Source: Actinoalloteichus hoggarensis
GTDB lineage: Bacteria > Actinomycetota > Actinomycetes > Mycobacteriales > Pseudonocardiaceae
Direction of reading: 5' to 3'
Assembly: GCF_002234535.1 (NCBI RefSeq)
Contig: NZ_CP022521.1
Span: forward strand, 4,774,001 to 4,838,000
DNA length: 64,000 nucleotides
Shown here in pieces: positions 44,433 to 53,594 of the stretch. The position numbers and the translations under genes are program-made. Position 1 is the first letter of the stretch. Each line of letters starts with the position of its first letter. The notes below the pieces were generated by a model. The model ran no database searches and was not told the origin of the DNA. It worked only from the letters and a program-made list of their open reading frames with translations.

Positions 44433-45304
44433 GCGAGTTCTCCCATCCCGCCGGCGGGCTGTCCGGAGAGCTCCCAGTCGTCGGCCAGCAGGCTCGCCAC
44501 GGCGGCGGGCCGCTCCAGCGTGAGCAGATGCCCGGCGCCGGGGACGACGTGGCGGGCGACGCTGGTGGGAACGGCGTCCGCGATCTGCGCGAGTACCGAC
44601 GGCGGCGTGGAGACGTCCTGACCGGCGGAGACGCAGTAAGTGCGCGGCAGACGCGGGCCGATCTCGCCGAAGCCGGGAAAGCCGGCCAGCGAGTTCCACG
44701 CCGCCGCCCAGACATCCGGTGCCATGGCCAGGACCCGCTCTCGGGCGTAGTCGACGCCCGGAACGCCCGCCGTGAGGCTCTCCTGGGTGAACCAGCGACG
44801 CAACGTCGAGTCGACGACCCCGGTCATCCCGGACCGCAGCGCGGCCTGACCACGCTCGCGGAACACCGGGCCGCCTTCGGCAGGTGTGGCGACCAGGTGG
44901 AGAGAGGCGAAGCGGCGCGGGGCGCTCGCGGCGATCAGCGCCGCGACGACGCCGCCCATCGAATGCCCCACCAGATGCACGGGCCGGTCGGGGCCGTAGG
45001 CGTCGGCCGAGGCGAAGGCGTCCAGGACGGCCAAGACGTCTCTGGCCATCGCGGGCAGACCCATCTCGGCGGCGTCGGCGCGGGTCTCGCCGTGTCCGCG
45101 CAAATCGGGGATCACCAGTCGGAAGCGGTCGACCACCCGTTCCGCCACCTCGTCGAAGGCGTGATGGTCGAGCCCGACCGGATGCAGGAGCAGGATCGGC
45201 GGGGCCTCGGCGGGGCCGCTGGTCCAGAACGCGATGTCGACCGAGCCGCGCCGCACGGTGCGGCGGGTCGGTGCGGGCGGGGGCTGTGACGGGGGCACGG
45301 TCAT
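44429..45304 (-). CDS. Alpha/beta-hydrolase
   Basis: This 291-residue protein has the oxyanion region LLLHPVGLDHHAF, turn PDLRGHGETRAD, nucleophile elbow VGHSMGG (Ser about residue 112), and late His in VPGAGHLLTLERP. It resembles enol-lactone hydrolases and C-C bond hydrolases of catabolic pathways. ATG 45304 overlaps the stop of the upstream CoA-transferase remnant (ATGA), and its own stop overlaps the SDR start, so this was a tightly coupled operon. Confidence 0.92.
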   Translation of the reverse strand: MTVPPSQPPPAPTRRTVRRGSVDIAFWTSGPAEAPPILLLHPVGLDHHAFDEVAERVVDRFRLVIPDLRGHGETRADAAEMGLPAMARDVLAVLDAFASADAYGPDRPVHLVGHSMGGVVAALIAASAPRRFASLHLVATPAEGGPVFRERGQAALRSGMTGVVDSTLRRWFTQESLTAGVPGVDYARERVLAMAPDVWAAAWNSLAGFPGFGEIGPRLPRTYCVSAGQDVSTPPSVLAQIADAVPTSVARHVVPGAGHLLTLERPAAVASLLADDWELSGQPAGGMGELA

Positions 45305-45900
45305 CGGTTCTCCTCCCTGGCGACGAGCGCGTCGTCCACGCGAAGCCCGCCGAACTCGGCCTGACCGGGCCCGAGCGGGCCCGACAGCACGCCGGGGCCG
45401 TCCCGCCTCGGCCGACGCGGAGGGTGCGGCGGGATCGGTCCACCGTCGACGAATCGCGCTGCGCTGTTCACCACCACCGGCACCTGCTCTCCCGTCTCGG
45501 GGTTCGATTCCACGATCGTGTCGCGGGCCCGCGTGGCGACGCCACGGACTCGGCCACGGTCTCGCTCAGCGCGGCGGAAGCGCCGTGCTGGACGAGTCGC
45601 GCCACCCGGGTCCGTGCTCGGTCGCGGGCGGACTCCCTCGGCGAGGCGGCCCGCCGTTCCGCACGGTGGCGGAGGCGCGCCCCGCCGCCGAGGGGGCGTT
45701 CGTCGCCGATCAGCTCGTCCACACCCAGCACCGTGCAGAGTCCACACCGCATCCGCTCGATATCGGCGGTGACCAGCGTCGGCCGCGGCGATGCGGCGGT
45801 CCGGGTGCCGCACGCCGTGTCTCGGGAGTTCCACGGCCACGCGCTTCTCGTCGCGGTCGTTCCCGAGGCGGCGGGTGGTCGTTGGTCGACGAGGCACGGC
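45301..45900 (-). pseudogene. Remnant of a CaiB/BaiF family CoA-transferase
   Basis: Three minus-strand frames hold consecutive pieces of a CaiB-like C-terminal third: GLCTVLGVDELIGDERP, ARLRHRAERRAA, ARLVQHGASAALSETVAE, then RARDTIVESNPETGEQVPV and GPGVLSGPLGPGQAEFGGL, ending REENR at a stop overlapping the hydrolase start (ATGA). At least three frame changes are needed, and the N-terminal two thirds is absent. The coupling to the hydrolase shows it was once a working operon gene. The assignment rests on the order and style of family motifs, not a computed alignment. Confidence 0.65.
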
Positions 45901-46120
45901 GGGATCGCTCGGCAGGAATCACCCGTCGGTGATCCGCTCGTGGCGAGCCCGACGAGCCCGGCGAGCCCGACGTCCGGGTCGGTCGCGGCGCGCGTACGGT
46001 GCGGGCCGCACGGGCACGCGGCGGAGTCGATCAGCGTGCTCCCATGCGGCGGTGCCCGATCGCCGGTGACGTCCCTACCGGTCCCGGATGGTCGCGAGTC
46101 CATGTCCGGCCGCCCCTCGA

Positions 46121-46924
46121 TCACTCGGGACGCGGCCTGGTGCCGAGTTCCCTGGACAACGCGGCGGCCTTGGCCTGCACGGCGACGCCGATCGCGGGAA
46201 TGCTGCGATTGGGGGTGCGGTCCTTCGGCGACGTCAGGCACAGGCAGCCGACGACGCCGGCGGGCCCGAAGACCGGTGCGGCGATGCCGCGCGCCTCGGG
46301 CAGCTTCTCGCCGCCGGTGACCGCGTAGCCGGTGCTGCGCACCCGCTCCAGTTCGGCGAACAGCTCGCCGCGGGACGGCAGTTCCTCGCCGGTCGCCGGG
46401 GACGGCTTCTCCTGACGAAGGATCTCCAGGATCTCCAGCTCGGGCAGCCACGCCAGGATGGCCTTGCCGGACGCCCCCCAGACCAGTGACAACGGCCGGT
46501 TCAAGTCGATGCGGTACTGCAGGGCCTTCGTGCCGTCGGCGCGCACCGCGAAGGACAGCGACCTGGATTCTTCGTGATAGAGCGCGAACAGCACGCTCTC
46601 GTCGAACTGGTCGGCGAGATCCTGGACGTGGGGCCGCGCCAGTTCGACCACGTCGAGCGAGGCGACCACTCTGGCGGCGACGCGGTAGAACTCCGGGCCC
46701 ACGTGATACTGCCGGGTGTCGTCCTCCTCGGCGACGAAGCCCTCCTGTTTGAGCAGCTGGAGTATCCGATGCACCGTCGAGGTGGCCAGCTCCAGTCTCT
46801 CGGCCAGCGCGCCGACGCCGATTCGGCCGTCCGCGTCGGCCAGGGCCGCCAGGACGCGGACGGTGCGGACCGCCGTGCCCACGCTCTCCGCGGTCCCGGC
46901 CTGCCTGTTCGATGTGCTCGTCAT
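46121..46924 (-). CDS. IclR family regulator
   Basis: This 267-residue protein has an N-terminal winged helix (RTVRVLAALADADGRIGVGA, LAERLELATSTVHRILQLLK) and a C-terminal IclR effector domain (ALYHEESRSLSFAVRADG, LVWGASGKAILAWLP, GIAAPVFGPAGVVGCLCL). IclR proteins bind small acids and control catabolic operons. It lies inside the leftward cluster, between two decayed CoA-pathway genes, and starts 4 bases after the thiolase-remnant stop. It is the likely regulator of the cluster. Confidence 0.93.
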   Translation of the reverse strand: MTSTSNRQAGTAESVGTAVRTVRVLAALADADGRIGVGALAERLELATSTVHRILQLLKQEGFVAEEDDTRQYHVGPEFYRVAARVVASLDVVELARPHVQDLADQFDESVLFALYHEESRSLSFAVRADGTKALQYRIDLNRPLSLVWGASGKAILAWLPELEILEILRQEKPSPATGEELPSRGELFAELERVRSTGYAVTGGEKLPEARGIAAPVFGPAGVVGCLCLTSPKDRTPNRSIPAIGVAVQAKAAALSRELGTRPRPE

Positions 46925-46928
46925 CGAC

Positions 46929-47468
46929 TCACCCCACCCGCTCGACGGTGTGCACGGTGCACGCGCCGTGGTCGAGACCGGAGGCGCCCCGGCCACGTGA
47001 GTGACGCCGGGTCGCGCCCCGTCGACCGTGCGGGTGCCCGCGGTGCCTGCCACCTGCCAGCAGACTTCCACAACCTGTGCGACTCCGCCGACGCCCGCGG
47101 GACCGCCCTCGCCGGACGTCCCGATCCTCGATCACTCGCTGGAACGTGCCGTCGCCGCACCGGGTGAGTCCGCCGACCACCCGGTCGGTCTCGTGGTGTC
47201 CGTCGGCGACGGCGTGAGGAGTCTCGCGGCGGACGCCCGGCCCGCCCGGACAGGCGTCGTCGGCGTGGGCGAGGGGGCTGCCCGCGGGGTCGGCGTCGGG
47301 GACGATCCGCCTCCCGGCGGGTCTAGTGGACGGCGCCGGCCTCGCCGCGGCACGGCCCGGCCGGCCTCCACGCGTCGGCACGAGGGGTCCGAACGAGTCC
47401 GGGCGGCCTGACCCGCGGTGCCCTTCCGTCGGGCTCACCCCGGCGCCGATGACGACGTCGTCACGCAT
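46929..47468 (-). pseudogene. Remnant of a thiolase
   Basis: The first codons MRDDVVIGAG start at ATG 47468, overlapping the DUF35 fusion stop by 8 bases, and look like a thiolase N-terminus. After scrambled sequence, the last 60 codons are recognisable in two frames: GPAGVGGVAQVVEVCWQVAG, RTVDGARPGVTHVAG, then DHGACTVHTVERVG and a stop at 46929. This equals the conserved thiolase end (GHPxGATG..Q.VE and G..H). With 540 of an expected 1,150 bases, the active-site Cys region and core are gone. DUF35 genes normally precede a thiolase, which supports the identification. Confidence 0.7.
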
Positions 47469-48840
47469 GCTCGTCTCCCCCGCTCTCGATGGGAGCGAAC
47501 GACCAGTCGCCGTCCTCCGTGACACACAGGCGTACGGGCAGCTCGCTGCGCAGGCGGTCGGGAGGACCCTCGATGCGGGCGAGCACCCGGACGTCCTCGG
47601 CCAGGTCGACGTAGCCGAGGGTGTAGGGCGGCGGCGCGGAGGAGACGTGCACGCGGGTGTAGGAGTACAGCGTTCCCTCGCGCGGCAGGAGCACCTCCTC
47701 CAGGGCCAGGCCGCCACAGCCGAAGCAGAGGCGTCGGCCCGGGAAGAACCGACGGCCGCAGTCGGTGCACCGATTCCCGACCAGGGCACGGTCGGCCGGG
47801 GAGACCGGGGCGACGCCCGGCGGCTGCTCGGGCCCGGGCGGTGTCGGCGTGGTGGCCTGATCGCGGGCCGCGGACACGACGGACCTCGCCTCGCTCCCGC
47901 GAATCGGCGGCGCCGCGAGATCCGGCGGTAGGAGATCCTGCGGGCGGGAATCGCGCCGCGGCGGCGCGGCCGTCGACGCCGTCTCGCTCTCTGCCGACTC
48001 GGCGTCGCGCCTGCCGTCGTCCGCTGTGGGACGGACGGGCCGCCGCCACCAGCGATCCAGTTCGGCTGCGACGGTGGCGGGCTCCTCCACCACAGGGGTG
48101 TGGCCCGCGCCGGGCAGCACGACGAGTCTGCTCCCGGGGACGCGGTCGGCCACCGCCCGCAGGTCGGAAGGGCGTTTGGCATGGTCCTGCCCGCCCGCGA
48201 GCAGCAACAGCGGAACCCGGATCCGGGCGAGCTCGCCGACGACCCCGGGCCGCCGGGAGACCTCGCGCAGGGCATCGGCGACGGTGGAGTCGAGACCGGC
48301 GAAGCGATGCTCCCAGTGACCACGTGCCGCCGCCCTCGCCGGATCGGCGAGGAACTCGTCGCCGAACATGGTGTAGGTCAGCTCGGCCACGCTCGACGCG
48401 GCACCGTGGTCACGGAGCCGCCGTTCCAGCGCGGCGAAGACCTCGGGCCGTCGTTCCGCCTCGGCGGTGCAGCCCAGCAGGGCGCAGGTCTCGACGAGGT
48501 CGGGCCGCCGCGCGGCGATCCGCAGGGCGACATAGCCGCCCAGGGAGCTGCCGACGAGGTCGACCCGTCCGCCGCCGACGGCCTCGATCAGTGCGACCGT
48601 GTCGGAGCAGAGTCGGTCCATCTCCGGCGGCAGCAGGGTCGGTCGGCTCCGCCCCTGTCCTCGGAGATCCGGGCACAGGAAGCGGGTGTTCGTGCCGAGC
48701 GCCGTGCGGAGCGGGTCGAACATCGAACCGTCGAAGAACAGCGAGTGCAGAAGGACGGCCGTGCGCTCCGGAACGGGGCCGTCCGCCTGCGAGTCGTCTC
48801 GATAGAACAGGGTGGCTCCTGGCACCTCGATCGTGGGCAT
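47461..48840 (-). CDS. Fusion of an alpha/beta-hydrolase with a DUF35 Zn-ribbon/OB-fold protein
   Basis: A single 459-residue frame. Residues 1-265 are a hydrolase: PDLRGQGRSRP, nucleophile elbow GSSLGG (Ser99), VVLPGAGHTPVVE (His247). Residues 266-350 are a Pro/Arg/Ser-rich linker. Residues 351-459 are a complete DUF35 protein: four-Cys ribbon (Cys358, 361, 372, 375) followed by an OB fold with LYSYTRVHVSSAPPPYTLGY. AGGAGG sits 4 bases before ATG 48840, and no start codon with a ribosome site precedes the DUF35 part. DUF35 proteins normally stand alone and channel acyl-CoA substrates to a thiolase, here decayed. The fusion hints at a hydrolase tethered to acyl-CoA handling. Confidence 0.85.
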   Translation of the reverse strand: MPTIEVPGATLFYRDDSQADGPVPERTAVLLHSLFFDGSMFDPLRTALGTNTRFLCPDLRGQGRSRPTLLPPEMDRLCSDTVALIEAVGGGRVDLVGSSLGGYVALRIAARRPDLVETCALLGCTAEAERRPEVFAALERRLRDHGAASSVAELTYTMFGDEFLADPARAAARGHWEHRFAGLDSTVADALREVSRRPGVVGELARIRVPLLLLAGGQDHAKRPSDLRAVADRVPGSRLVVLPGAGHTPVVEEPATVAAELDRWWRRPVRPTADDGRRDAESAESETASTAAPPRRDSRPQDLLPPDLAAPPIRGSEARSVVSAARDQATTPTPPGPEQPPGVAPVSPADRALVGNRCTDCGRRFFPGRRLCFGCGGLALEEVLLPREGTLYSYTRVHVSSAPPPYTLGYVDLAEDVRVLARIEGPPDRLRSELPVRLCVTEDGDWSFAPIESGGDEHA

Positions 48841-48881
48841 CACACCTCCTGCGGCTCCGGTCTCCACTCGGCACGTCACCG

Positions 48882-50204
48882 TCATCGTGGGCTCGTCGGG
48901 TGTTCCGCCGCGCCGACCAGCCGTGCCCTCGCCGCGGGGCCGTCGCTGCGCACCGCGATCACCGCGGCCAGCACCGCCGCGGCAAGCAGCACGAAACCGA
49001 GGACGTAGAAGCCGCCGCCGGGGCCCTCGTCGGGGGCGGACACCGCGCCGACGAGGATCGGTCCGACGATGCCGCCGAAGTTCCCGCACAGGTTGATCAG
49101 CCCGATCGAGGCGCCGGCCTGGTTGCGCGGCACCTTGCTGAGCGCCCAGGTCCACCAGGCGCCGAGCGCGCCGTAGATCCCGACCGCGGTGAGGATCAGC
49201 AGTGCCATGTTCGTCCACACCGTGTCCCCGACGACGTACTGGACGAGCAGGGCCACCCCGCCGATGGTCATCGCACCGGCCACGAACCAGCCCCGCGAGT
49301 GGCTGGACCTGTCGGAGGCGCGGGAGAGCAGGTACAGCGCGAGGGCGGCGACCGCGTAGGGCAGAGCGGTGAGCCAGCCGACCGCGTCGATGCCCGCGGC
49401 GGAGAACTGCGAGATCACCGAGGGAAGCCAGAGCCCGAAGGCGTACATCCCGGTGATCCACAGGAAGTAGGTGAGGCACAGCGCCCACAGCACCGGCCTG
49501 CGCAGACTCGTCAGGAAGGTGCTCTCGGAGGTGGTCTCCTCGTCGCGCTCGCGCAGGATCAGCTCGCGTTCTCGCGGGTCGAGCCTGCGGTCGTCGGCCG
49601 GGTCGTCGGCGACGAGCACCCAGAAGGCCAGTGCCAGGAAGAACGCGGGCAGTCCCTGGAGGACGAACATCGTGCGGTAGTCCCAGACGTGGATCATCCA
49701 GCCCGCCAACGGCGCCATCAGAGCCGAGGAGACCGGCAGCGCGTACTGGGTGAAGCTCACGGCCCGGCCGCGCTCGATGCTGGGGAACCAGCGCAGGAAC
49801 ATCACCGCGAAGGACGGGAACACCGTTCCCTCGGCCAGGCCCATGGTGAAGCGGATGGCGAGCAGGCTGGTGTAGTCGCTGGTCAGGCCGGTCGCGCAGG
49901 CCGTGATGCCTACCACGACCAGCGAGCCGACGATGACCTTCTTCGGGCTGAACCGGTTCGCCGCCCAGCCGCCGGGGATCTGCGTGATGACGTAGCCCCA
50001 GAAGAACGCCGACAACAGCACGCCCGCGACCGTCGAGGAGAGACGAAGCTGCTCCACCATGTCGGGCACGGCGACGCTGATGTTCGAGCGATCGGCATAA
50101 CAGATCAGGTAGATGAGGAACAGCAGGAGACCGACCCGCGTCCACCGTGCCTTCGGGACGGGTGCGGAGGAGGCCGCGCCCGTCATCGCCGGAGACTCCG
50201 CCAT
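48882..50204 (-). CDS. MFS transporter, anion:cation symporter (ACS) type
   Basis: This 440-residue protein has 12 helices, start LLLFLIYLICYADRSNISVA, and GLAEGTVFPSFAVMFLRWFP in the first half, characteristic of ACS-family importers of organic acids such as phthalate, glucarate or hydroxybenzoate. GGAGG lies 9 bases before ATG 50204. First gene of the leftward catabolic cluster, so it probably imports the carboxylic-acid substrate. Downstream is the hydrolase-DUF35 fusion after 41 bases. Confidence 0.92.
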   Translation of the reverse strand: MAESPAMTGAASSAPVPKARWTRVGLLLFLIYLICYADRSNISVAVPDMVEQLRLSSTVAGVLLSAFFWGYVITQIPGGWAANRFSPKKVIVGSLVVVGITACATGLTSDYTSLLAIRFTMGLAEGTVFPSFAVMFLRWFPSIERGRAVSFTQYALPVSSALMAPLAGWMIHVWDYRTMFVLQGLPAFFLALAFWVLVADDPADDRRLDPRERELILRERDEETTSESTFLTSLRRPVLWALCLTYFLWITGMYAFGLWLPSVISQFSAAGIDAVGWLTALPYAVAALALYLLSRASDRSSHSRGWFVAGAMTIGGVALLVQYVVGDTVWTNMALLILTAVGIYGALGAWWTWALSKVPRNQAGASIGLINLCGNFGGIVGPILVGAVSAPDEGPGGGFYVLGFVLLAAAVLAAVIAVRSDGPAARARLVGAAEHPTSPR

Positions 50205-50871
50205 CGAGCCGCACCTCCCCTCGCTCGCCGGGTCGCTCCCGGCCCGTCCACGTCGGCCGTCGGAGCATCGGCCCTGCCATCCGAACGGCGGCGGACCGCA
50301 CGACGTCCGACTCCGACTCCGGGGTGTCGCCGACACGACTCCGCGGACCGGCCGGCGCACGAGGCCGAGCGCTCGACGTCCTTCTCCGCCCGGGAACCGG
50401 TACGGCGCCGCCTGACCTGCCAGCATGGCCCCGCGCCGCGACGGCGGCCCGACGACGTGGACCGACGGGTCACGAGAGGACGATGCGGCGCCTGTGGGTG
50501 ACGGGCGCGTGGGTGACGGGCGCGTGGACGGCGGGTCGGATGACGGCGCACTCGGGTGCCGCGCACGCGCGGGAGCGGCCGAGCGATCGATCGGACGGGG
50601 CGGACACGGTCGACGTCGACGAGTCGCCGAATATCGCTGCCGTCCCCGCCTCGCGTGGTGCTAACCTCGCCGCGGGCGGAGCCGATGTCCCGCCGCCCGT
50701 CGATCGCCGAAGGACGTGAGTCGATGTCTGCCGCGCAGGCCGCTGCCGCTGGCAGCCGTGCCCAGACCCGCATCGTTCGGACTCCGGCCTGACCGTTTCC
50801 ACTCGACGTCCTCGAGTGGCCCGGCGGCCACGCTGCTCGCAGCGCGGAGTCCACGACTCCGAAGGCTCGAC
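50205..50871. other. Divergent intergenic region
   Basis: No gene is supported. A short repeat (GTGGGTGACGGGCGC, two copies plus a partial, about 50491-50530) is present. The promoter of the leftward catabolic operon must lie near 50205-50300, but no consensus is clear. Confidence 0.4.
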
Positions 50872-51657
50872 ATGGGATTCGACATCCTCCCGTCGCCGCC
50901 CGGCGACGGCACCGATCAGGGCGACGTCCACGCCGCCCTGCTGCGTCTCCACCACGATCTCCCCCGCCAGCGGGCCGGCTCGGACGGCACGACCGCGCGG
51001 CCGATCGCGTCGGCGGGCGCCCTGCCGCCGCGGCCCCGCATCCTCGAACGGGGATGCGGGCCGGGCCGCTCCGTCCTCGTGCCTGCCGCCGCGACCGGCG
51101 GTCAGGTGACGGGATCGACCTGCACCAGCCCTACCTCGACCAGCTCCGTGACTCGGCCGACCGCGCGGGCCTGGCCGACCAGGTCGGCGTCCTGCGGTGC
51201 TCGATGGACGCGCTCGGCGTTCCCGGACGCCTCGTTCGACCTGCTCTGGTGTGGGGGGGCCGTCTACGACATCGGCCTCGCCGCCGCGCTCACCGGACGG
51301 CGACGGCGGCGCACCGAAGCGGGCGCGCTCGTCGTCACCGAGATCGAGTTCACCGGCCCGACTCCCGCACCGGCCACGATCGACTTCTGGGCGCAGCGGT
51401 ATCCGCTCCGGAGTCGGTCCGCCGATGACGGGATCGCCGCGGCGGCGGGCTACGCCGTCGAGGCGCGCCACCGGCTCCCGGGATCGGACCGGCGGGACGA
51501 GTACTACCAGCCGCTCCTCGGTCGGCTGACCGCCCTGGACAGCACCCGACCGGGGGTGACCGAGGCGTCCGCCGAGATCGAGCCGCGGGGCCGCCATGGC
51601 GGCGACTACGACTACGCGGGACACGTCCTGCGCCCGACGACGAAGGACGAGCAGCCC
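50872..51657 (+). pseudogene. SAM-dependent methyltransferase broken by two frameshifts
   Basis: ATG 50872 (GAAGG upstream) starts MGFDILPSPPGDG, the typical start of this methyltransferase group, with LLRLHHDLPRQRAGSD and the SAM motif ILERGCGPGRSVLV (ILDIGCGPG expected). Near 51110 the continuation GIDLHQPYLDQLRDSADRAG is in another frame, returning to the first frame near 51215 at FPDASFDLLWCGGAVYDIG. The C-terminal part then runs without a stop into the GNAT gene. Besides the indels, the Asp after ILxxGCG is altered. A decayed gene is more likely than two chance errors, but both are possible. Confidence 0.72.
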
Positions 51658-52161
51658 ATGTGGAAGACCAGGCCCGAGACCGCCGCCGACCTCGCGGCCG
51701 TGCACGCCGTCAACGCCGCGGCCTTCCCGACCGAGGAGGAGGCCGACCTGGTCGACGCGCTGCGCGCCGACCCTCGGGCCTGGATCGACGGCCTGTCGAT
51801 CGTGGTGGAGAACGAGGACGGCGAGGTCGTCGGACACACCCTGTTCACCCGCTGCCACGTCGGCGACGCACCGGCACTCGCGCTGGCCCCGTGCGCGGTG
51901 CGGCCCGACCAGCAGGGCAGGGGCGCCGGCTCCGCCGCCGTCCGTGCCGGACTCGACGCCGCTCGCCTGCTGGGCGAGAACCTGGTCATCGTCCTGGGCC
52001 ACGCCGCCTACTACCCGAGGTTCGGCTTCGCGCCCGCCTCGGGCTTCGGCGTCACGGCACCGTTCGAGGCACCGGACGACGCCTTCCTCGCCCTGTCCCT
52101 CGACGCCGCCAGGCCCACCCCGACGGGTGTCGTCCGGTATCCGGCGGCCTTCGGCGTCTGA
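51658..52161 (+). CDS. GNAT family N-acetyltransferase
   Basis: This 167-residue GNAT protein starts MWKTRPETAADLAAVHAVNA, with the acetyl-CoA loop VRPDQQGRGAGSAAVRAGL (about residues 83-101) and the tail VLGHAAYYPRFGFAPASGFG typical of YhbS-like acetyltransferases. ATG 51658 is supported by AAGGA and by similarity of its N-terminus to free-standing homologs. It is also in frame with the preceding broken methyltransferase without an intervening stop, so a read-through fusion could be made. Substrate unknown. Confidence 0.88.
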   Translation: MWKTRPETAADLAAVHAVNAAAFPTEEEADLVDALRADPRAWIDGLSIVVENEDGEVVGHTLFTRCHVGDAPALALAPCAVRPDQQGRGAGSAAVRAGLDAARLLGENLVIVLGHAAYYPRFGFAPASGFGVTAPFEAPDDAFLALSLDAARPTPTGVVRYPAAFGV

Positions 52162-52497
52162 CGGCCGAAGGCTCGGCGGCGTGACGGCCCGCGAGCCTCG
52201 CCGATCGGTCTGATGGGCGGCATCCGTGCGACGGCGCGCGGGTGCCGCCCATCGCCGGACGACGGCGTCACGGCCGGACCGATCAGTGTCGGATCGGTCA
52301 GCGCCGGTCCAGTCAGCGCCGGTCCGGTCGGCATCGGACCGATCACCGCAGGCAGGCGCCGTCACAGCAGACACCATCGCCGTCGTGGACGAGGGCGGGC
52401 ACGCCGTCGTCTCGCACGCCCCACTCGCCGATCGACGACGTCGCCGCGCCGGCTTGTGCGCCCGAAGGAACCGGCGTCGCCCGTGTGAGGATGAGCC
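52162..52497. repeat. Intergenic region with five tandem 15 bp units
   Basis: At 52275-52349, CGGACCGATCAGTGT and four variants (CGGATCGGTCAGCGC, CGGTCCAGTCAGCGC and so on) repeat at exactly 15 bases. Translated, they would give pentapeptide-like GPVSA repeats, but no start or ribosome site supports a gene. The rest of the gap shows nothing specific. Confidence 0.75.
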
Positions 52498-53403
52498 ATG
52501 CCTGTCGCTCCCACCCTGGTCACGGTCCGCCAAGGACATCGGCTGGCGATCCGACGCCCCCGCACGGACGGGGTCCCGCTCCTGCTGCTCCACGGCTTCC
52601 CGTGCACCAGCCTGATCTGGTCGCATACGCTCGGCCCGCTCGCCGAGGCGGGCTTCGACGTCGTCGCGCCGGATCTGCGCGGCTACGGGGATTCCGACTT
52701 CGCCCCCGACGCCTTCTACGACTTCGCGGCGTTCGACTCCGATCTGGTCGGTCTGTTCGACGCCCTCGGCTGGGACCGCGTCGTCGTGGCGGGACACGAC
52801 CTCGGCGCGATGGTCGCGATCGACCTGGCGAACCGCCACCCCGATCGGGTCGATCGACTGGTGATCCTGGACGACTCGATGCCGGACCTGCCGGACGCCT
52901 TCGCGGCCGCGGGCATCCCGCCGGGGCGACCCAAGCCCGCCGTCTACGACTATCAGCGACGACAGGGCAGGCACGCCGACGAACTGGTGGCCGAGCTGAA
53001 CACCCCGGAGCGCAGGCAGCGGTACATCGCCGAGTTCTTCGGTCACCGGATGTGGTGTCCGCCGGACGCCTTCGACGAGGCGGACCTGGCGCTGCTCACC
53101 GAGCCCTACGCCGACGCGGACCGGCTGCGGGCCTCCTTCGCCGACTACGAGGTCGTGATGGGCACCAGGCCGCTGTCGAGCCCCGAGCTCATCGACCGCC
53201 CGGTGCGGCAGCCGACGCTGATGCTGATCGGGCGTGACCAGGTGACCCTGGGCGAGCACATCGAGGAGAGAAGCGCGATCGCCTTCCCCGAGGTCGTCGG
53301 CCCGTTCTGGGTGTCGGGGGCCGGGCATTTCCTGCCCTGGGAGAAGCCGACCGTCGTCCATCGGGCGATCCGGTCGTTCTGCGGCGATCTGCTGGTGAGC
53401 TGA
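52498..53403 (+). CDS. Alpha/beta-hydrolase, epoxide hydrolase/dehalogenase type
   Basis: This 301-residue protein has oxyanion LLLLHGFPCTSLIW, turn PDLRGYGDSDF, nucleophile elbow VVAGHDLGAMVA with Asp instead of Ser (about residue 101), and late His in VSGAGHFLPWEKP. An Asp nucleophile marks epoxide hydrolases and haloalkane or haloacetate dehalogenases. Start ATG 52498 with GAGGA upstream. Monocistronic; substrate unknown. Confidence 0.9.
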   Translation: MPVAPTLVTVRQGHRLAIRRPRTDGVPLLLLHGFPCTSLIWSHTLGPLAEAGFDVVAPDLRGYGDSDFAPDAFYDFAAFDSDLVGLFDALGWDRVVVAGHDLGAMVAIDLANRHPDRVDRLVILDDSMPDLPDAFAAAGIPPGRPKPAVYDYQRRQGRHADELVAELNTPERRQRYIAEFFGHRMWCPPDAFDEADLALLTEPYADADRLRASFADYEVVMGTRPLSSPELIDRPVRQPTLMLIGRDQVTLGEHIEERSAIAFPEVVGPFWVSGAGHFLPWEKPTVVHRAIRSFCGDLLVS

Positions 53404-53594
53404 GGTCGCCCCCAGGCGGATCGCCTGCCCGAGATGTGGCGGCCGGCAGCGCTCCTCGCCGTGATGGCCCGACGGCCTGCGGCCTGCCGCGGGAACCCGG
53501 CGGCTGCTCCGAGCACGCGATCCTGGCCGAGCGCGCGATCCTCGCCTGGCGGGCACTCGGGCGAACGCGCTCCCGGATCGGCCGACGGCCCGGG

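Noticed and set aside
42065-50204. A polyketide or other biosynthetic gene cluster
   Set aside because: No synthase, carrier protein or NRPS domains. The gene set (MFS importer, IclR, hydrolases, SDRs, CoA-pathway remnants) fits catabolism.
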